A DNA stretch of 52,078 nucleotides from an uncultured Bacteroidales bacterium (GTDB lineage Bacteria; Bacteroidota; Bacteroidia; Bacteroidales; GWA2-32-17), in the NCBI GenBank assembly GCA_937960415.1, contig CALGPK010000029.1, positions 1 to 52,078 of the forward strand. Direction: 5' to 3'. This document shows, piece by piece, positions 36,039 through 46,520 of the stretch. The position numbers and the translations under genes were made by a program. Positions within the stretch are counted from its first letter, which is position 1; each line of letters starts with the position of its first letter. The notes under the pieces are model-generated. The model searched no databases. It was not told the DNA's origin and saw nothing but the letters and a program-made list of their open reading frames with translations.

Positions 36039-39000
36039 ATGAAAACTATATTTTTTGTAGCAGTTTTGCTTTTAGCAACCGTATTTGAAGTTTTTTCACA
36101 ACACTATTATGGTGGTATCCCTGCTTATCCATTTCCAACCGAATACACGCAGCCCGATGGAACGGTGTTAACCATCACGATGAAAGGCGACGAAATGGTC
36201 AATTGGGCTGTTACAAGCGATGGATATTCACTTGTAAAAAATAAACAAACCAATGCATGGGAATATGCTATATTGGATCATAAAGGAGATATGGTTTCTT
36301 CGGGCATTATGGCTCACGATCCATCAAATAGAACTGCTTTAGAGAAAAATTTTGTCAATTCGTTGCAAAAAGGTTATCGATATAGTAACGCACAAAATCG
36401 TGCCATTAGAGAATCTTTTCCCATCGAAAAACGGACAAAGTCAACCAGCGACTTCCCAACTTCTGGAACAGTTAAAATGTTAGTAATTTTAGTAAACTTT
36501 CCTAACACATCTACTACTTATACTCAAACCCATTTCGACAATTATATGAATCAAACCGGATATAATTTTCAAAGTGCAACCGGCAGTTTTAAAGACTATT
36601 ATCTGGCAACATCTTATAATCAGTTAACGGTAGTTTCTACTGTTGTAGGATGGGTTACAGCTCCAAACGAACACGACTATTATGGTCCTCAAAGCAAATG
36701 GAGTGAATTGGCACGCGATGCAATTGTGGCTGCTCGAAATGCTTACCCATCGCTCGACTTTGCTCAATTCGATAATAACAACGATGGCTATATCGATGGT
36801 ATAGCTATTTTTCATCAAGGTTTTGGTCAAGAAGCATCCGGAAATACTAACGATGTTTGGTCGCATACAGGATCGGTTTATAGTTATAATTTGGTATTCA
36901 ATGGTAAGCGTTGTGCTACCTATACTATGCAGCCCGAAAAGGTTGGGACATCAACCAATATGATAACCGTTGGTGTTATGGTTCACGAATTTGGACACAA
37001 TCTTGGTTTACCCGATTTATACGATACCGACTACTCGTCCGATGGGATAGGAACGTGGGATGTTATGGCTGGTGGAGCGTGGCTTAATGGAGGACGTACT
37101 ATCCCCGTTCATAATGCCTGGTCGAAATATCAGCTTGGATGGTTAACACCTGTTACGTTGTCTAATCCCGGAACATATACACTAAATACTTCACTTACAA
37201 ACAGTACAGTATATAGAGTAAATACTCAAACCAGCAATGAATACTTTTTACTCGAAAATAGGCAAAAAACTTCCGGAACCTGGAATGCGTACCTGCCAGG
37301 CTCGGGAATGATAATTTATCATATTGACCAGAATTATATCAACTCTCACTGGGGAAGTAATTCTGTTAACGACGACGAAAATCACCAGGGAGTAGATATA
37401 GAAGAAGCTGATGGAACATTAACAACTAATAATGGCGGAGATGCAGGCGATCCTTTTCCAGGCACTACCGGAAAAACATCATTTACCGACCAAACATCGC
37501 CTAATTCGTTGTCGTGGGCAGGAACACCTACCGGTAAGCCTATAACCAATATAACTCACAGCAACGGAGTAATAACTTTTGTATTTATGGGAGGTACTAC
37601 GACATTAAATGCCGATTTCTATGCCAATCAAACCGTTATTCAAGCAGGACAATCGGTTAATTTTAGCGACATGTCGGTTACTCCTAATGGCACTACTATA
37701 ACTTCATGGCAATGGACGTTTCAGGGAGGAACTCCATCATCGTACAATGGACAAACTCCACCACCCATTACATATAATACGCCCGGCAATTATACGGTAA
37801 CTCTTACAGTTACCAATTCGGCATCGAATACTGACACCGAAACCAAAACAGGATATATTATTGTAACCTCACCTCCACAATCGCAATGGATTACTCAATA
37901 TAGCGGTTTTACAACTCAATACAGGGGAGTTTACGACATTTCGATTGTAGATGCTAATACAGCATGGGGAATTGCCATCGACGGAAATGGAAACCCTGTA
38001 AACGAGTTTACTAGAACAACTAACGGTGGACAAACCTGGACTATTGGTACTGTTTCGGGAGTACCAACAAATAACCGTATTTCAAATATTTGTGCTGTGT
38101 CGGGAACTAAAGCATGGATTGCTATGTATTCTAACACAGGAACGGCAGGCGAAGGTGGTATTTTTGTAACAACCAATGGAGGCCAAACATGGACAAAGCA
38201 AACTACAGCAAGTTTTGCTGGAACAGCAGCATTTCCCAATGTTGTTCATTTCTGGAACGATAACGAGGGCTTCTGTATGGGCGACCCCAATGGTGGTTAT
38301 TTTGAAATCTATACTACTACTAATGGAGGAACTACCTGGACAAGAGTACCTCAAGCCAATATCCCTGCCAATCTTTCGGGCGAGTATGGTTATACCGGAA
38401 TGTATGATGTAGTAGGTAGTACCGTTTGGTTTGCTACTAACAAAGGACGAGTTTACAAATCAACCAACAAAGGACAAACCTGGACAGTAACGCAAGTACC
38501 TAACTTTACTGATTTTAGCATTATTTCATTCAGTGATGCCAATAATGGTTTTGCGATACAAAAAGTTTATTCGAATAATACAGTTACCTCCATCAATTTT
38601 GCCGTTACAAACAATGGTGGCACATCGTGGACAACGACGTCGTACACTATGAGTAACATACCTCCTTTTGTTTATCTGACCGATTTTGATGCTATTCCGG
38701 GCGTGAATGGCAAATGGGTTAGTGTTGGCCGCACTTTCGATGGGATCTATGGAAGTAGCTACACCGAAGACTATGGTCAGTCGTGGATACGAATTGATTC
38801 AGGTGTACAATATATTTCGTGTAAATTCTTAAACAATAGTGTAGGCTGGGCTGGTGGATTCAATACTATTCCCAATACTAATGGTGTCTATAAATGGCAA
38901 AATTTAACATCTGTCGATCCAATTGAAGAGACCGTTAATGAAATTGTAATCTATCCTAATCCAGCATCAGAAAGTTTCAGAATAATAATTCCTGAAATAT

Positions 39001-39170
39001 TCATTAACGGAAGCATTGAGGTTTATAATATGGTTGGTCAACAAGTGTTTACAGACAAAATCGTTTCAACGAATTTGTTTATCAACTCTAACTCGTGGGA
39101 AAAAGGAGTGTATTTAGTCAGATTTATGGGAAATAAAGGACATGAATTACGAAAAATAGTAATTAAATAG
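36039..39170 (+). CDS. Secreted M6 family metalloprotease with PKD, YCF48-like repeats and T9SS domain
   Basis: A 1043-residue secreted protease. Order: signal peptide, N-terminal propeptide-like region, M6 (immune-inhibitor-A-like) catalytic domain with HEFGHNLGLPD at about 316-326 and DVMAGGAW as the following Met turn, a Ca-binding-like DNNNDGYIDG, a PKD domain (about 520-605, PGNYTVTLTVTNS), a BNR/YCF48-type propeller region (about 610-960) with repeated TTNGGQTWT-like motifs, and a type-A T9SS tail (IVIYPNPASESFRIII). It has its own promoter divergent from the Fur-family gene. Peptidase class is strong; the substrate is unknown. Confidence 0.9.
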   Translation: MKTIFFVAVLLLATVFEVFSQHYYGGIPAYPFPTEYTQPDGTVLTITMKGDEMVNWAVTSDGYSLVKNKQTNAWEYAILDHKGDMVSSGIMAHDPSNRTALEKNFVNSLQKGYRYSNAQNRAIRESFPIEKRTKSTSDFPTSGTVKMLVILVNFPNTSTTYTQTHFDNYMNQTGYNFQSATGSFKDYYLATSYNQLTVVSTVVGWVTAPNEHDYYGPQSKWSELARDAIVAARNAYPSLDFAQFDNNNDGYIDGIAIFHQGFGQEASGNTNDVWSHTGSVYSYNLVFNGKRCATYTMQPEKVGTSTNMITVGVMVHEFGHNLGLPDLYDTDYSSDGIGTWDVMAGGAWLNGGRTIPVHNAWSKYQLGWLTPVTLSNPGTYTLNTSLTNSTVYRVNTQTSNEYFLLENRQKTSGTWNAYLPGSGMIIYHIDQNYINSHWGSNSVNDDENHQGVDIEEADGTLTTNNGGDAGDPFPGTTGKTSFTDQTSPNSLSWAGTPTGKPITNITHSNGVITFVFMGGTTTLNADFYANQTVIQAGQSVNFSDMSVTPNGTTITSWQWTFQGGTPSSYNGQTPPPITYNTPGNYTVTLTVTNSASNTDTETKTGYIIVTSPPQSQWITQYSGFTTQYRGVYDISIVDANTAWGIAIDGNGNPVNEFTRTTNGGQTWTIGTVSGVPTNNRISNICAVSGTKAWIAMYSNTGTAGEGGIFVTTNGGQTWTKQTTASFAGTAAFPNVVHFWNDNEGFCMGDPNGGYFEIYTTTNGGTTWTRVPQANIPANLSGEYGYTGMYDVVGSTVWFATNKGRVYKSTNKGQTWTVTQVPNFTDFSIISFSDANNGFAIQKVYSNNTVTSINFAVTNNGGTSWTTTSYTMSNIPPFVYLTDFDAIPGVNGKWVSVGRTFDGIYGSSYTEDYGQSWIRIDSGVQYISCKFLNNSVGWAGGFNTIPNTNGVYKWQNLTSVDPIEETVNEIVIYPNPASESFRIIIPEIFINGSIEVYNMVGQQVFTDKIVSTNLFINSNSWEKGVYLVRFMGNKGHELRKIVIK

Positions 39171-39218
39171 CAGGATATAAATTAGTTAATATTTATTTTA
39201 AAATTTTATAATGAAAGC

Positions 39219-39226
39219 AACTTTTG
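39219..39226 (+). promoter_or_regulatory. Possible -7 element (AACTTTTG) of the C25 peptidase pair
   Basis: One mismatch from TAnnTTTG, 46 nt before the ATG at 39273; no clear TTG upstream. Confidence 0.35.
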
Positions 39227-39272
39227 CCTATATTTTTTCGTCAATTCTAAAACGATTTAACAAATATTTTAT

Positions 39273-42200
39273 ATGAAAATTGGTAAATACTTAGTTTTTA
39301 CGTTGGGTTTATCACTCATGGTTTTTTTGGTTAACAGTCAAAACGTTAACATTAAGTTTAATCAGGATGATAGACTTTCATTAAAGAATAACGAAAGTTA
39401 TTTTGATAACGACCGTTACATTTTCTCGCTAAGTCAAATAAGTGGGAATACTGTGGTTAGGAGGAATCAAATGTTTGTTGAATTGTCTATTCCCGATGGC
39501 GTGAACGATGGTAAAATAGGCTTTCCTTCGTTACCAACGATTAAAAAGTTGATAGAAATTCCACTTGATGCCGAACCCGAAGTTTATATCCATTCGTACG
39601 ATGTGGAAGAGATTCGATTAAACGATCTGGCTCTTGTATATCCTGTTTTACCGCAACAGCCATCTTTACGTAAGGATCAAGATCCCGATGCAGTCCCATT
39701 CTATAAAAATAACGATGCTTACAACGCTAACGATTATATAGAAACACCTCTTGTTCAGGTTCAAATTTCGGGTATTGCACGGATGAAACAAATTGGACGT
39801 TTGATTATTTCGCCCGTTCAATACAATCCTTACAATAATTCCATTAAAGTATTTAAAAACATCGAATTTACCGTTTATTATAAAAATGCAAACTTTTCAA
39901 AAACATTAGCACTCGAAAAAAAATACTATTCTCCGCTGTTTCATCAGCAACTAAAAAAAACGTTATTGACTGTTAAACAGAATCTCTTAAAAGATCAATT
40001 AACACAATATCCCATATCTTATTTAATTATTAGCGATAGGATGTTCGAAATGGTATTAGAACCATTCGTCAATTGGAAGATTCGTCAGGGTTATAAAGTT
40101 ACCGTTGCTTATACAGATGTAATTGGTACAACAACAACAGCCATTAAAAGCTACATTACTTCGGTTTATCAGAGTAGCACTCCACAAAATCCGGCTCCTA
40201 CGTTTTTGCTTTTGGTTGGAGATATAGCACAAGTTCCAACCTTTACAGGGACGGCAGGCAACCATCCCACCGATACATATTATGCTACCATGGACGGAGC
40301 CAGCGATAAAATTCCCGATATGTATGTAGGTAGAATGTCGGCAAATACTCCCCAACAACTTTCAAATATTATAAATAAAACGATGGAATATGAACAATTT
40401 ACAATGCCCGACCCTGCCTATTTACAATATGCATTAATGATAGCCGGGGTAGATGCTACCTTTGCTCCTACTTATGGTAACGGACAAATTAATTATGGAA
40501 ATCAATATTATACTAACACCTCAAACAATATTATCAGTCATACGTATTTATATGGAAGTGGTTCGGCTATAGTATCAAATAGCCCTCAAGCTGCACCAGC
40601 CATTAAACAAAACATTAGCGATGGTATAGGTTTTGCAAATTATACTGCGCATTGTAGTTCAAGTGGATGGTCAGATCCAAGTGTATCAACGAGTGATGTG
40701 CCCAATTTTACCAATGAACATAAATATGGTTTATGGATAGGTAATTGTTGTCAGAGTTGCCGATTCAACGATCCCGAATGTTTTGGCGAAGCTGTGCTCA
40801 GAGCAGCCAATAAAGGTGCAGTTGCCTACATAGGTGCATCGAACAATTCGTTTTGGATCGAAGATTATTATTATTCTGTTGGTGTTAAGTCTGTAAGTGC
40901 TAATCCTTCTTACGATCCCAATAGTTTGGGGTTTTTCGACCGTTTATTTCATTTGTTTAACGAACCTCCTTCCGAATGGTATGTTACTGCTGCTCAAATC
41001 AACTATGCTGGAAACTTGGCAGTAGAACAAAACGGTACCAGCACCACCTATTACTGGGAAATGTATCATTTAATGGGCGACCCCTCTTTAATGCCTTATC
41101 TGGGGATTCCCGCAACTTTGTATGCCAATTATCCCAATAGCTTACCCATAGGAGTATCTACTATAACTGTTCAAACAGAACCTTATGCTTATGTTGGTCT
41201 ATCGCTCAACAATGTATGGATTGATGCGAAATATACCGGCAGTGGCAGTAGTGTTGTTTTGGATATAAGCTCTATTACTATTCCTTGCACCTTAGATATA
41301 GTTATTACCAAGCAGAATAAACAACCACACGTTGGAACTATTCAATTAGTACCTAACAATGCACCGTATGTTGTTTATACCAGTTATGTTGCAATTGATA
41401 CGGGTGTGGCTCAAAATGGAAATGTTGAATACAGCGAGTCGGTTGATTTAAACGTTACCTTAACCAATGTAGGATTGCAAAATGCATACGATGTTCAGGC
41501 AACTCTAACTACCAACAATCCTCATGTGCAAATTACAAATAATACAGCCTATTTTGGCGATATTATGGCGTCGAGTTCATCATACGTAAACAATGCTTTT
41601 TCATTCGTTGTAGATCCGCTCATCAACGATCAAGAAACAGTTGTTTTTACCATTCATGCTAGCGATAATCAAAGTAATTTGTGGACTTCGACGTTTAATA
41701 TAGTCTTGCATGCACCCATTTTACAAGCTACAACTGTTACCATAGACGATCAATCCGGTAACAATAATGGAAGACTTGATCCAGGAGAAACTGCTACGAT
41801 AAAAATATTAACTAAGAATATAGGTCATGCAATAAGTCCTCAAGCTTATGGTTCTATTTCGACAAGCTCAAGTTATGTTTCACTTGTTAATAATGTAGAT
41901 ACCTTGGGTCAAATTCAAACAAATGCTCCTGTTTATGCTGAGTTTGTTGTAAATATAGAAGCATCTACACCTATGGGTACAGCTGTTCCGTTTGTTTATA
42001 CTGCTGATGCAAACGGATATACTACAACTAAAAATTTTACATTAACAGTAGGTCTCATTGTAGAAGATTTTGAAACAAATAATTTTACACAGTTTCCATG
42101 GGATACCATTAATTATGGCGATGCTCCCTGGATTATCATATCGGGCAATTCGATATATGAAGGAAATTATTCTGCACGTAGTGGAGTTATCCCTCATGGC

Positions 42201-42779
42201 ACATGGTTCAACAATAGCAAGTCCGATTTAAAAATAACAATAGTTGTACTTTCGCCCGACACCCTGTCGTTTTATAAACGAGTTTCGTCGGAAGAAAATT
42301 ATGATTTTTTGCAATTTTTTGTGGATAATAATAAATTAGGAGAATGGAGTGGCGAAGTTCCATGGAGTCGTTCTGCGTATTACTTAAATGTAGGTACTCA
42401 TAGTCTTTTATGGAGATATACTAAGGACTATTCTATTTCGCAAGGCGAAGATGCTGCATTTATAGATTTTATAGTTTTTCCACCTGTTGACCTTATTTCA
42501 AACAAGCCGTTTGTTTCAAACGATATTTTGCAAATGATGGTATATCCTAACCCTTTTACCGACGAATTTACTTTGTTGTGCAACGTATCAAAATCGTCAA
42601 CATGTCAATTGGTTCTTTATGACCAATTGGGAAAAATAATGTGGCAACTAAGCTCATACTTACAGGAAGGCACAAATGTTTTACCTGTAACGCTTAGCAA
42701 TTTGCCGTGTGGTATCTATCATTTTAATGTGATTACCAATAATCAAAATACGTCGTTGAAAATTACTAAAATTAAATAA
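39273..42779 (+). CDS. Gingipain-like C25 cysteine peptidase with T9SS domain (first of two)
   Basis: An 1168-residue secreted C25 peptidase. Order: signal peptide, a long propeptide region (about 25-245), the C25 catalytic domain (about 248-615) with YLIISDRMFE, VNWKIRQGYKV, LLLVGDIAQVP, DTYYATMDG and YVGRMSA, the catalytic His at 460 (YTAHC) and Cys at 493 (GNCCQSC), beta-sandwich domains, and a type-A T9SS tail (MVYPNPFTDEFTLL). The His-Cys distance of 33 residues equals that of gingipain RgpB. The usual HG after the His is HC here, and the nucleophile region is Cys-rich. It is followed 8 nt later by a second C25 gene. Confidence 0.88.
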   Translation: MKIGKYLVFTLGLSLMVFLVNSQNVNIKFNQDDRLSLKNNESYFDNDRYIFSLSQISGNTVVRRNQMFVELSIPDGVNDGKIGFPSLPTIKKLIEIPLDAEPEVYIHSYDVEEIRLNDLALVYPVLPQQPSLRKDQDPDAVPFYKNNDAYNANDYIETPLVQVQISGIARMKQIGRLIISPVQYNPYNNSIKVFKNIEFTVYYKNANFSKTLALEKKYYSPLFHQQLKKTLLTVKQNLLKDQLTQYPISYLIISDRMFEMVLEPFVNWKIRQGYKVTVAYTDVIGTTTTAIKSYITSVYQSSTPQNPAPTFLLLVGDIAQVPTFTGTAGNHPTDTYYATMDGASDKIPDMYVGRMSANTPQQLSNIINKTMEYEQFTMPDPAYLQYALMIAGVDATFAPTYGNGQINYGNQYYTNTSNNIISHTYLYGSGSAIVSNSPQAAPAIKQNISDGIGFANYTAHCSSSGWSDPSVSTSDVPNFTNEHKYGLWIGNCCQSCRFNDPECFGEAVLRAANKGAVAYIGASNNSFWIEDYYYSVGVKSVSANPSYDPNSLGFFDRLFHLFNEPPSEWYVTAAQINYAGNLAVEQNGTSTTYYWEMYHLMGDPSLMPYLGIPATLYANYPNSLPIGVSTITVQTEPYAYVGLSLNNVWIDAKYTGSGSSVVLDISSITIPCTLDIVITKQNKQPHVGTIQLVPNNAPYVVYTSYVAIDTGVAQNGNVEYSESVDLNVTLTNVGLQNAYDVQATLTTNNPHVQITNNTAYFGDIMASSSSYVNNAFSFVVDPLINDQETVVFTIHASDNQSNLWTSTFNIVLHAPILQATTVTIDDQSGNNNGRLDPGETATIKILTKNIGHAISPQAYGSISTSSSYVSLVNNVDTLGQIQTNAPVYAEFVVNIEASTPMGTAVPFVYTADANGYTTTKNFTLTVGLIVEDFETNNFTQFPWDTINYGDAPWIIISGNSIYEGNYSARSGVIPHGTWFNNSKSDLKITIVVLSPDTLSFYKRVSSEENYDFLQFFVDNNKLGEWSGEVPWSRSAYYLNVGTHSLLWRYTKDYSISQGEDAAFIDFIVFPPVDLISNKPFVSNDILQMMVYPNPFTDEFTLLCNVSKSSTCQLVLYDQLGKIMWQLSSYLQEGTNVLPVTLSNLPCGIYHFNVITNNQNTSLKITKIK

Positions 42780-42787
42780 AACAGCTT

Positions 42788-45700
42788 ATGAAAAAAAATT
42801 TAGTATTTTTTGTATGCCTTTTGTCAATAAGTTATTATAGTATTGCTGCCAATTGGGTAGTTATTAATCCGGAAAAATCGATAAACAGCGAAATAAAACT
42901 GATTGAAACAAAAAATGGGTTAAAAAATAATATCATTCATTTTAGCTTGAATGCATATTGGCTTAGAGAAGTTCAAACTCCTCGTGGGCAGGCATATATT
43001 GTAGAAGCTCCTAAAGCTGCACGAATATTGAAGGAGGGGTCCCCCGATTTGCCCTTGTATGCTAAGTCTATTATTATACCCGATCATGACGAAATGGAAG
43101 TAGTAGTAGTAAGTTCAAAATTTATTGAAATACCAAACATCGAAATTGCTCCTTCAAAAGGAAATTTATTACGAACAGTAAATCCTGGCAACGTGCCTTA
43201 TACCTATGGTATCGAATATCAGCAAAATGCTTTTTATCCGGCTTCGTTGGTTTATTTACGAGAACCTTACATTATGCGAGATTATCGTGGACAGGCTGTG
43301 GTAATTCAACCAATGCAATACAATGCTACTACTAAAGTATTGCGTATTTATACCGATATAGTTTTTGAAGTACGTTCTACAGGAATGCCCGGAGTTAATA
43401 CATTTTATCGTACTAAGGCGTTAAATTCAATTGATAGAGAATTTAATGAAATATATAAACGCCACTTCTTAAATTATTCTGAAGCATCCAAATACACTCC
43501 TTTAAGCGATTTACCGGGTAATATGCTTATTATTTGCTACGACAATTTCATGTCGGCAATGCAACCTTTTGTAAATTGGAAAATTATGAAGGGTATACCA
43601 ACAACTATGGTTGCCGTTTCTACCATTGGAAACACAGCAACAGCCATTAAGACTTATGTTACTAATTATTACAACACCTACGGTTTGAAATATTTGCTAC
43701 TGGTGGGAGATTTTGCACAAGTAACCTCACCAACTGCAAATATAGGTGGTGTTGTAGGAGCAAAAGATAATGAATATGCTTTTATTGTGGGAAACGATCA
43801 TTACCTTGATTTTTTTGTAGGACGTTTTTCGGCAGAAAGTACAGCTGATGTTCAAACACAGGTAGAACGTTCGATATATTATGAAAAGCTCTTGACAAGT
43901 GGCGATTGGTTGGCTTCTAATGTTGGAATAGCTTCGGCCGAAGGACCTGGCGATGATAATGAATATGATTATCAACACATTCGAAATTTACAAACCAATT
44001 TAATGGGATTTACTTACACCACTAAATATGAATTATTTGATGGAAGCCAGGGAGGGTTGGATGCACCAGGAAATCCAACAACGACAAACGTTTCGTCAGT
44101 AGTTAATCCTGGTACAGGTAGTATTTGGTATTGTGGACACGGTGGAGATACTCAATGGGTAACTTCCGGATTTAGTAACTCAAATGTAATTTCCCTAACG
44201 AATGTTAATAAATTACCCTTTATTTATTCCGTTTCGTGCGTTATTGGTCATTTCAACGCAGGTACATGTTTTTGCGAAGCATGGATGCGTGCCAAACAAA
44301 CCAACGGACCTACAGGAGCAATCGGTATTATGGGTTCTACCATAAATCAGTCATGGAATCCACCTATGGAAGCACAAGACGAAATGGCCGATATACTGGT
44401 AGAAAGTTATTCGAATAATATTAAAAGAACATTTGCCGGAATTGGTATTAATGGCTGTCACAAAATGAACGATACGTATGCCGATTATGACATGACCGAT
44501 ACATGGACTGTTTTTGGCGATCCAAGTTTAATGATAAGAACGAAAAATCCAATGCAGATGACAGTTTCGCATCCTTCTACTATTACGCCAGGTACTTCAA
44601 CATTAAGTGTTAATTGCAATGCTAATGGAGCATATATAGCTGTAACCAAAAATAACCAGATTTTAGGTGTTGGTTATGTTTCTAATGGTTCTGTTCAGAT
44701 TAATTTAAACCCTGCTCCCAACAATATCGGCGACACATTGACTGTTTGTGCTACGGCATTTAATTATGTAACATATATTGGTACGGTAGAAGTAGTTGCC
44801 AATAATATTCCTATTGACGCACAGCTGTTTTCGGTAGTAGAACCTGTTGCCAATTATTTCTGTACGGGAGTTAGTGTTGCTCCCAAAGTAGTAATTAAAA
44901 ATTTAGGAACACAAAATCTTACATCTGCAACAGTTAATTATCAAATCAACGGAGGTAACGTTGTTTCTCAAAATTGGACAGGAAATCTTACAACCGGAAT
45001 GGCGGATACTGTTACACTACAACCCTTTGTTTTGTCAGCAGGTAATCATACATTCCGAAGTTTTATTACAAATCCCAATAATGGAACAGATGGTTATCCT
45101 TCCAACGATGAAAAAATAGTTAATTTTACTGTAACTTCGGCTAATATATCATTGGATTTTACAGCAGATAAAACAAATGCTTGTGATGCTCCTTTTACGG
45201 TGAATTTTATCAGCAACACTCAAAACATTTCATCGCTACTATGGGATTTTGGTGATGGTAATACGAGCACGAGTCTTAATCCTTCGCATACATATAATAC
45301 ATTGGGTGTTTATACGGTAAGTTTGATGGGCGATGCTGGTGTATGTGGTACATACAACGAAGTTAAAATCAATTATATTACAGTAGGAGCTCAACCTCCT
45401 CAAATAAACGATACCTTGGTTTGTCTGAATGCTAATGTTACATTGAATGCTTCGGGAGCAGGTATTATTCAATGGTTTGACAATAATTCATCATCACAGC
45501 CCATTGCGACTGGTAATACTTATCAGTTGCAAAACGTAAATCAAGATACTACTTATTGGGTCAATCAAGTCATCCAGAGTTTGCCGATGTATGGTGGAAA
45601 TTTACAAAGTAATGCCAATGGTGCTATGTACACATCGGCATACGAACATTATCTAGTTTTTGATTGTTTTAGTCCTGTAACGCTTGTTTCAGTAGAAGTT

Positions 45701-46519
45701 AATGCAGGAACAGCAGGTAACAGAACTATTCAATTACGCGATGCCAGCAACAACGTTTTACAAAGTGCAACAGTTAATATTCCTCAGGGAATTAGCCGAA
45801 TTACTTTAAATTTCAATATTCCTGCGCAGAACAATTTGCGTTTAGTAGGACCGTTAAGTCCCAATTTATGGCGTAATAATGCAGGTTGTTCATATCCGTA
45901 TAACATTGGAAATGTTATATCAATTAAGTATAGCTCGGCATCAACCAATCCAACTGGGTATTATTATTATTTTTACAATTGGGAAGTAAAAGAACCAGAT
46001 TGTATTAGTCCCAAAGTACCTGTACATATTCAAATAAGCGATTTAACACTGTCAACATCTTTTACAGATGAATCTGCACCTAATATGAATGATGGTACAG
46101 CATCGGTAACTGCTACCGGCAACGGACCTTTTACTTATCTTTGGAGTACGGGGGCTAATACTTCATCTATTTCTGGCTTAACAGGGGGAGTTTATTATGT
46201 TACAGTTACTGATTTCTATGGTTGCACAAAAACAGATTCTGTTACCGTTGGTATTTTAAATTATATTGCATCGGAAGGAATTGAAAAACCATCGATTTAT
46301 CCCAATCCTTCTAACTCTTTTTTGTACATATCTTATAGTAACACAGGAGAAACGATTATCGAATTATATGATATAAGTGGCAAACAGTTATCAACTACTA
46401 TCTTAAAAACAAATGCCAATTTAATCAAAGTTGATATTAGCTACCTGCCAAAAGGTGTTTATACTATCAAAATGTCAAATAATTCAGGTGTAAACTATTA
46501 TAAGTTTGTAAAACAATGA
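42788..46519 (+). CDS. Gingipain-like C25 cysteine peptidase with PKD and T9SS domains (second of two)
   Basis: A 1243-residue secreted C25 peptidase. Order: signal peptide, propeptide (about 25-245), catalytic domain (about 248-600) with MLIICYDNFM, YLLLVGDFAQV, YFVGRF-like FFVGRFSAES, catalytic His at 451 (YCGHGGD) and Cys at 484 (SVSCVIG), again 33 residues apart, then a CARDB-like domain, a PKD domain (LLWDFGDGNTS), an Ig-like segment, an SprB-like repeat (GTASVTATGNGPFTYLW) and a type-A T9SS tail (PSIYPNPSNSFLYI). The gene lies 8 nt after the first C25 gene and converges with a minus-strand gene, with one base between the stops. Confidence 0.88.
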   Translation: MKKNLVFFVCLLSISYYSIAANWVVINPEKSINSEIKLIETKNGLKNNIIHFSLNAYWLREVQTPRGQAYIVEAPKAARILKEGSPDLPLYAKSIIIPDHDEMEVVVVSSKFIEIPNIEIAPSKGNLLRTVNPGNVPYTYGIEYQQNAFYPASLVYLREPYIMRDYRGQAVVIQPMQYNATTKVLRIYTDIVFEVRSTGMPGVNTFYRTKALNSIDREFNEIYKRHFLNYSEASKYTPLSDLPGNMLIICYDNFMSAMQPFVNWKIMKGIPTTMVAVSTIGNTATAIKTYVTNYYNTYGLKYLLLVGDFAQVTSPTANIGGVVGAKDNEYAFIVGNDHYLDFFVGRFSAESTADVQTQVERSIYYEKLLTSGDWLASNVGIASAEGPGDDNEYDYQHIRNLQTNLMGFTYTTKYELFDGSQGGLDAPGNPTTTNVSSVVNPGTGSIWYCGHGGDTQWVTSGFSNSNVISLTNVNKLPFIYSVSCVIGHFNAGTCFCEAWMRAKQTNGPTGAIGIMGSTINQSWNPPMEAQDEMADILVESYSNNIKRTFAGIGINGCHKMNDTYADYDMTDTWTVFGDPSLMIRTKNPMQMTVSHPSTITPGTSTLSVNCNANGAYIAVTKNNQILGVGYVSNGSVQINLNPAPNNIGDTLTVCATAFNYVTYIGTVEVVANNIPIDAQLFSVVEPVANYFCTGVSVAPKVVIKNLGTQNLTSATVNYQINGGNVVSQNWTGNLTTGMADTVTLQPFVLSAGNHTFRSFITNPNNGTDGYPSNDEKIVNFTVTSANISLDFTADKTNACDAPFTVNFISNTQNISSLLWDFGDGNTSTSLNPSHTYNTLGVYTVSLMGDAGVCGTYNEVKINYITVGAQPPQINDTLVCLNANVTLNASGAGIIQWFDNNSSSQPIATGNTYQLQNVNQDTTYWVNQVIQSLPMYGGNLQSNANGAMYTSAYEHYLVFDCFSPVTLVSVEVNAGTAGNRTIQLRDASNNVLQSATVNIPQGISRITLNFNIPAQNNLRLVGPLSPNLWRNNAGCSYPYNIGNVISIKYSSASTNPTGYYYYFYNWEVKEPDCISPKVPVHIQISDLTLSTSFTDESAPNMNDGTASVTATGNGPFTYLWSTGANTSSISGLTGGVYYVTVTDFYGCTKTDSVTVGILNYIASEGIEKPSIYPNPSNSFLYISYSNTGETIIELYDISGKQLSTTILKTNANLIKVDISYLPKGVYTIKMSNNSGVNYYKFVKQ

Positions 46520-46520
46520 T

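Noticed and set aside
37931-38239. Antisense open frame within the M6 peptidase propeller region
   Set aside because: Opposite a repeat-rich coding region with clear sense motifs; no start context or homology.
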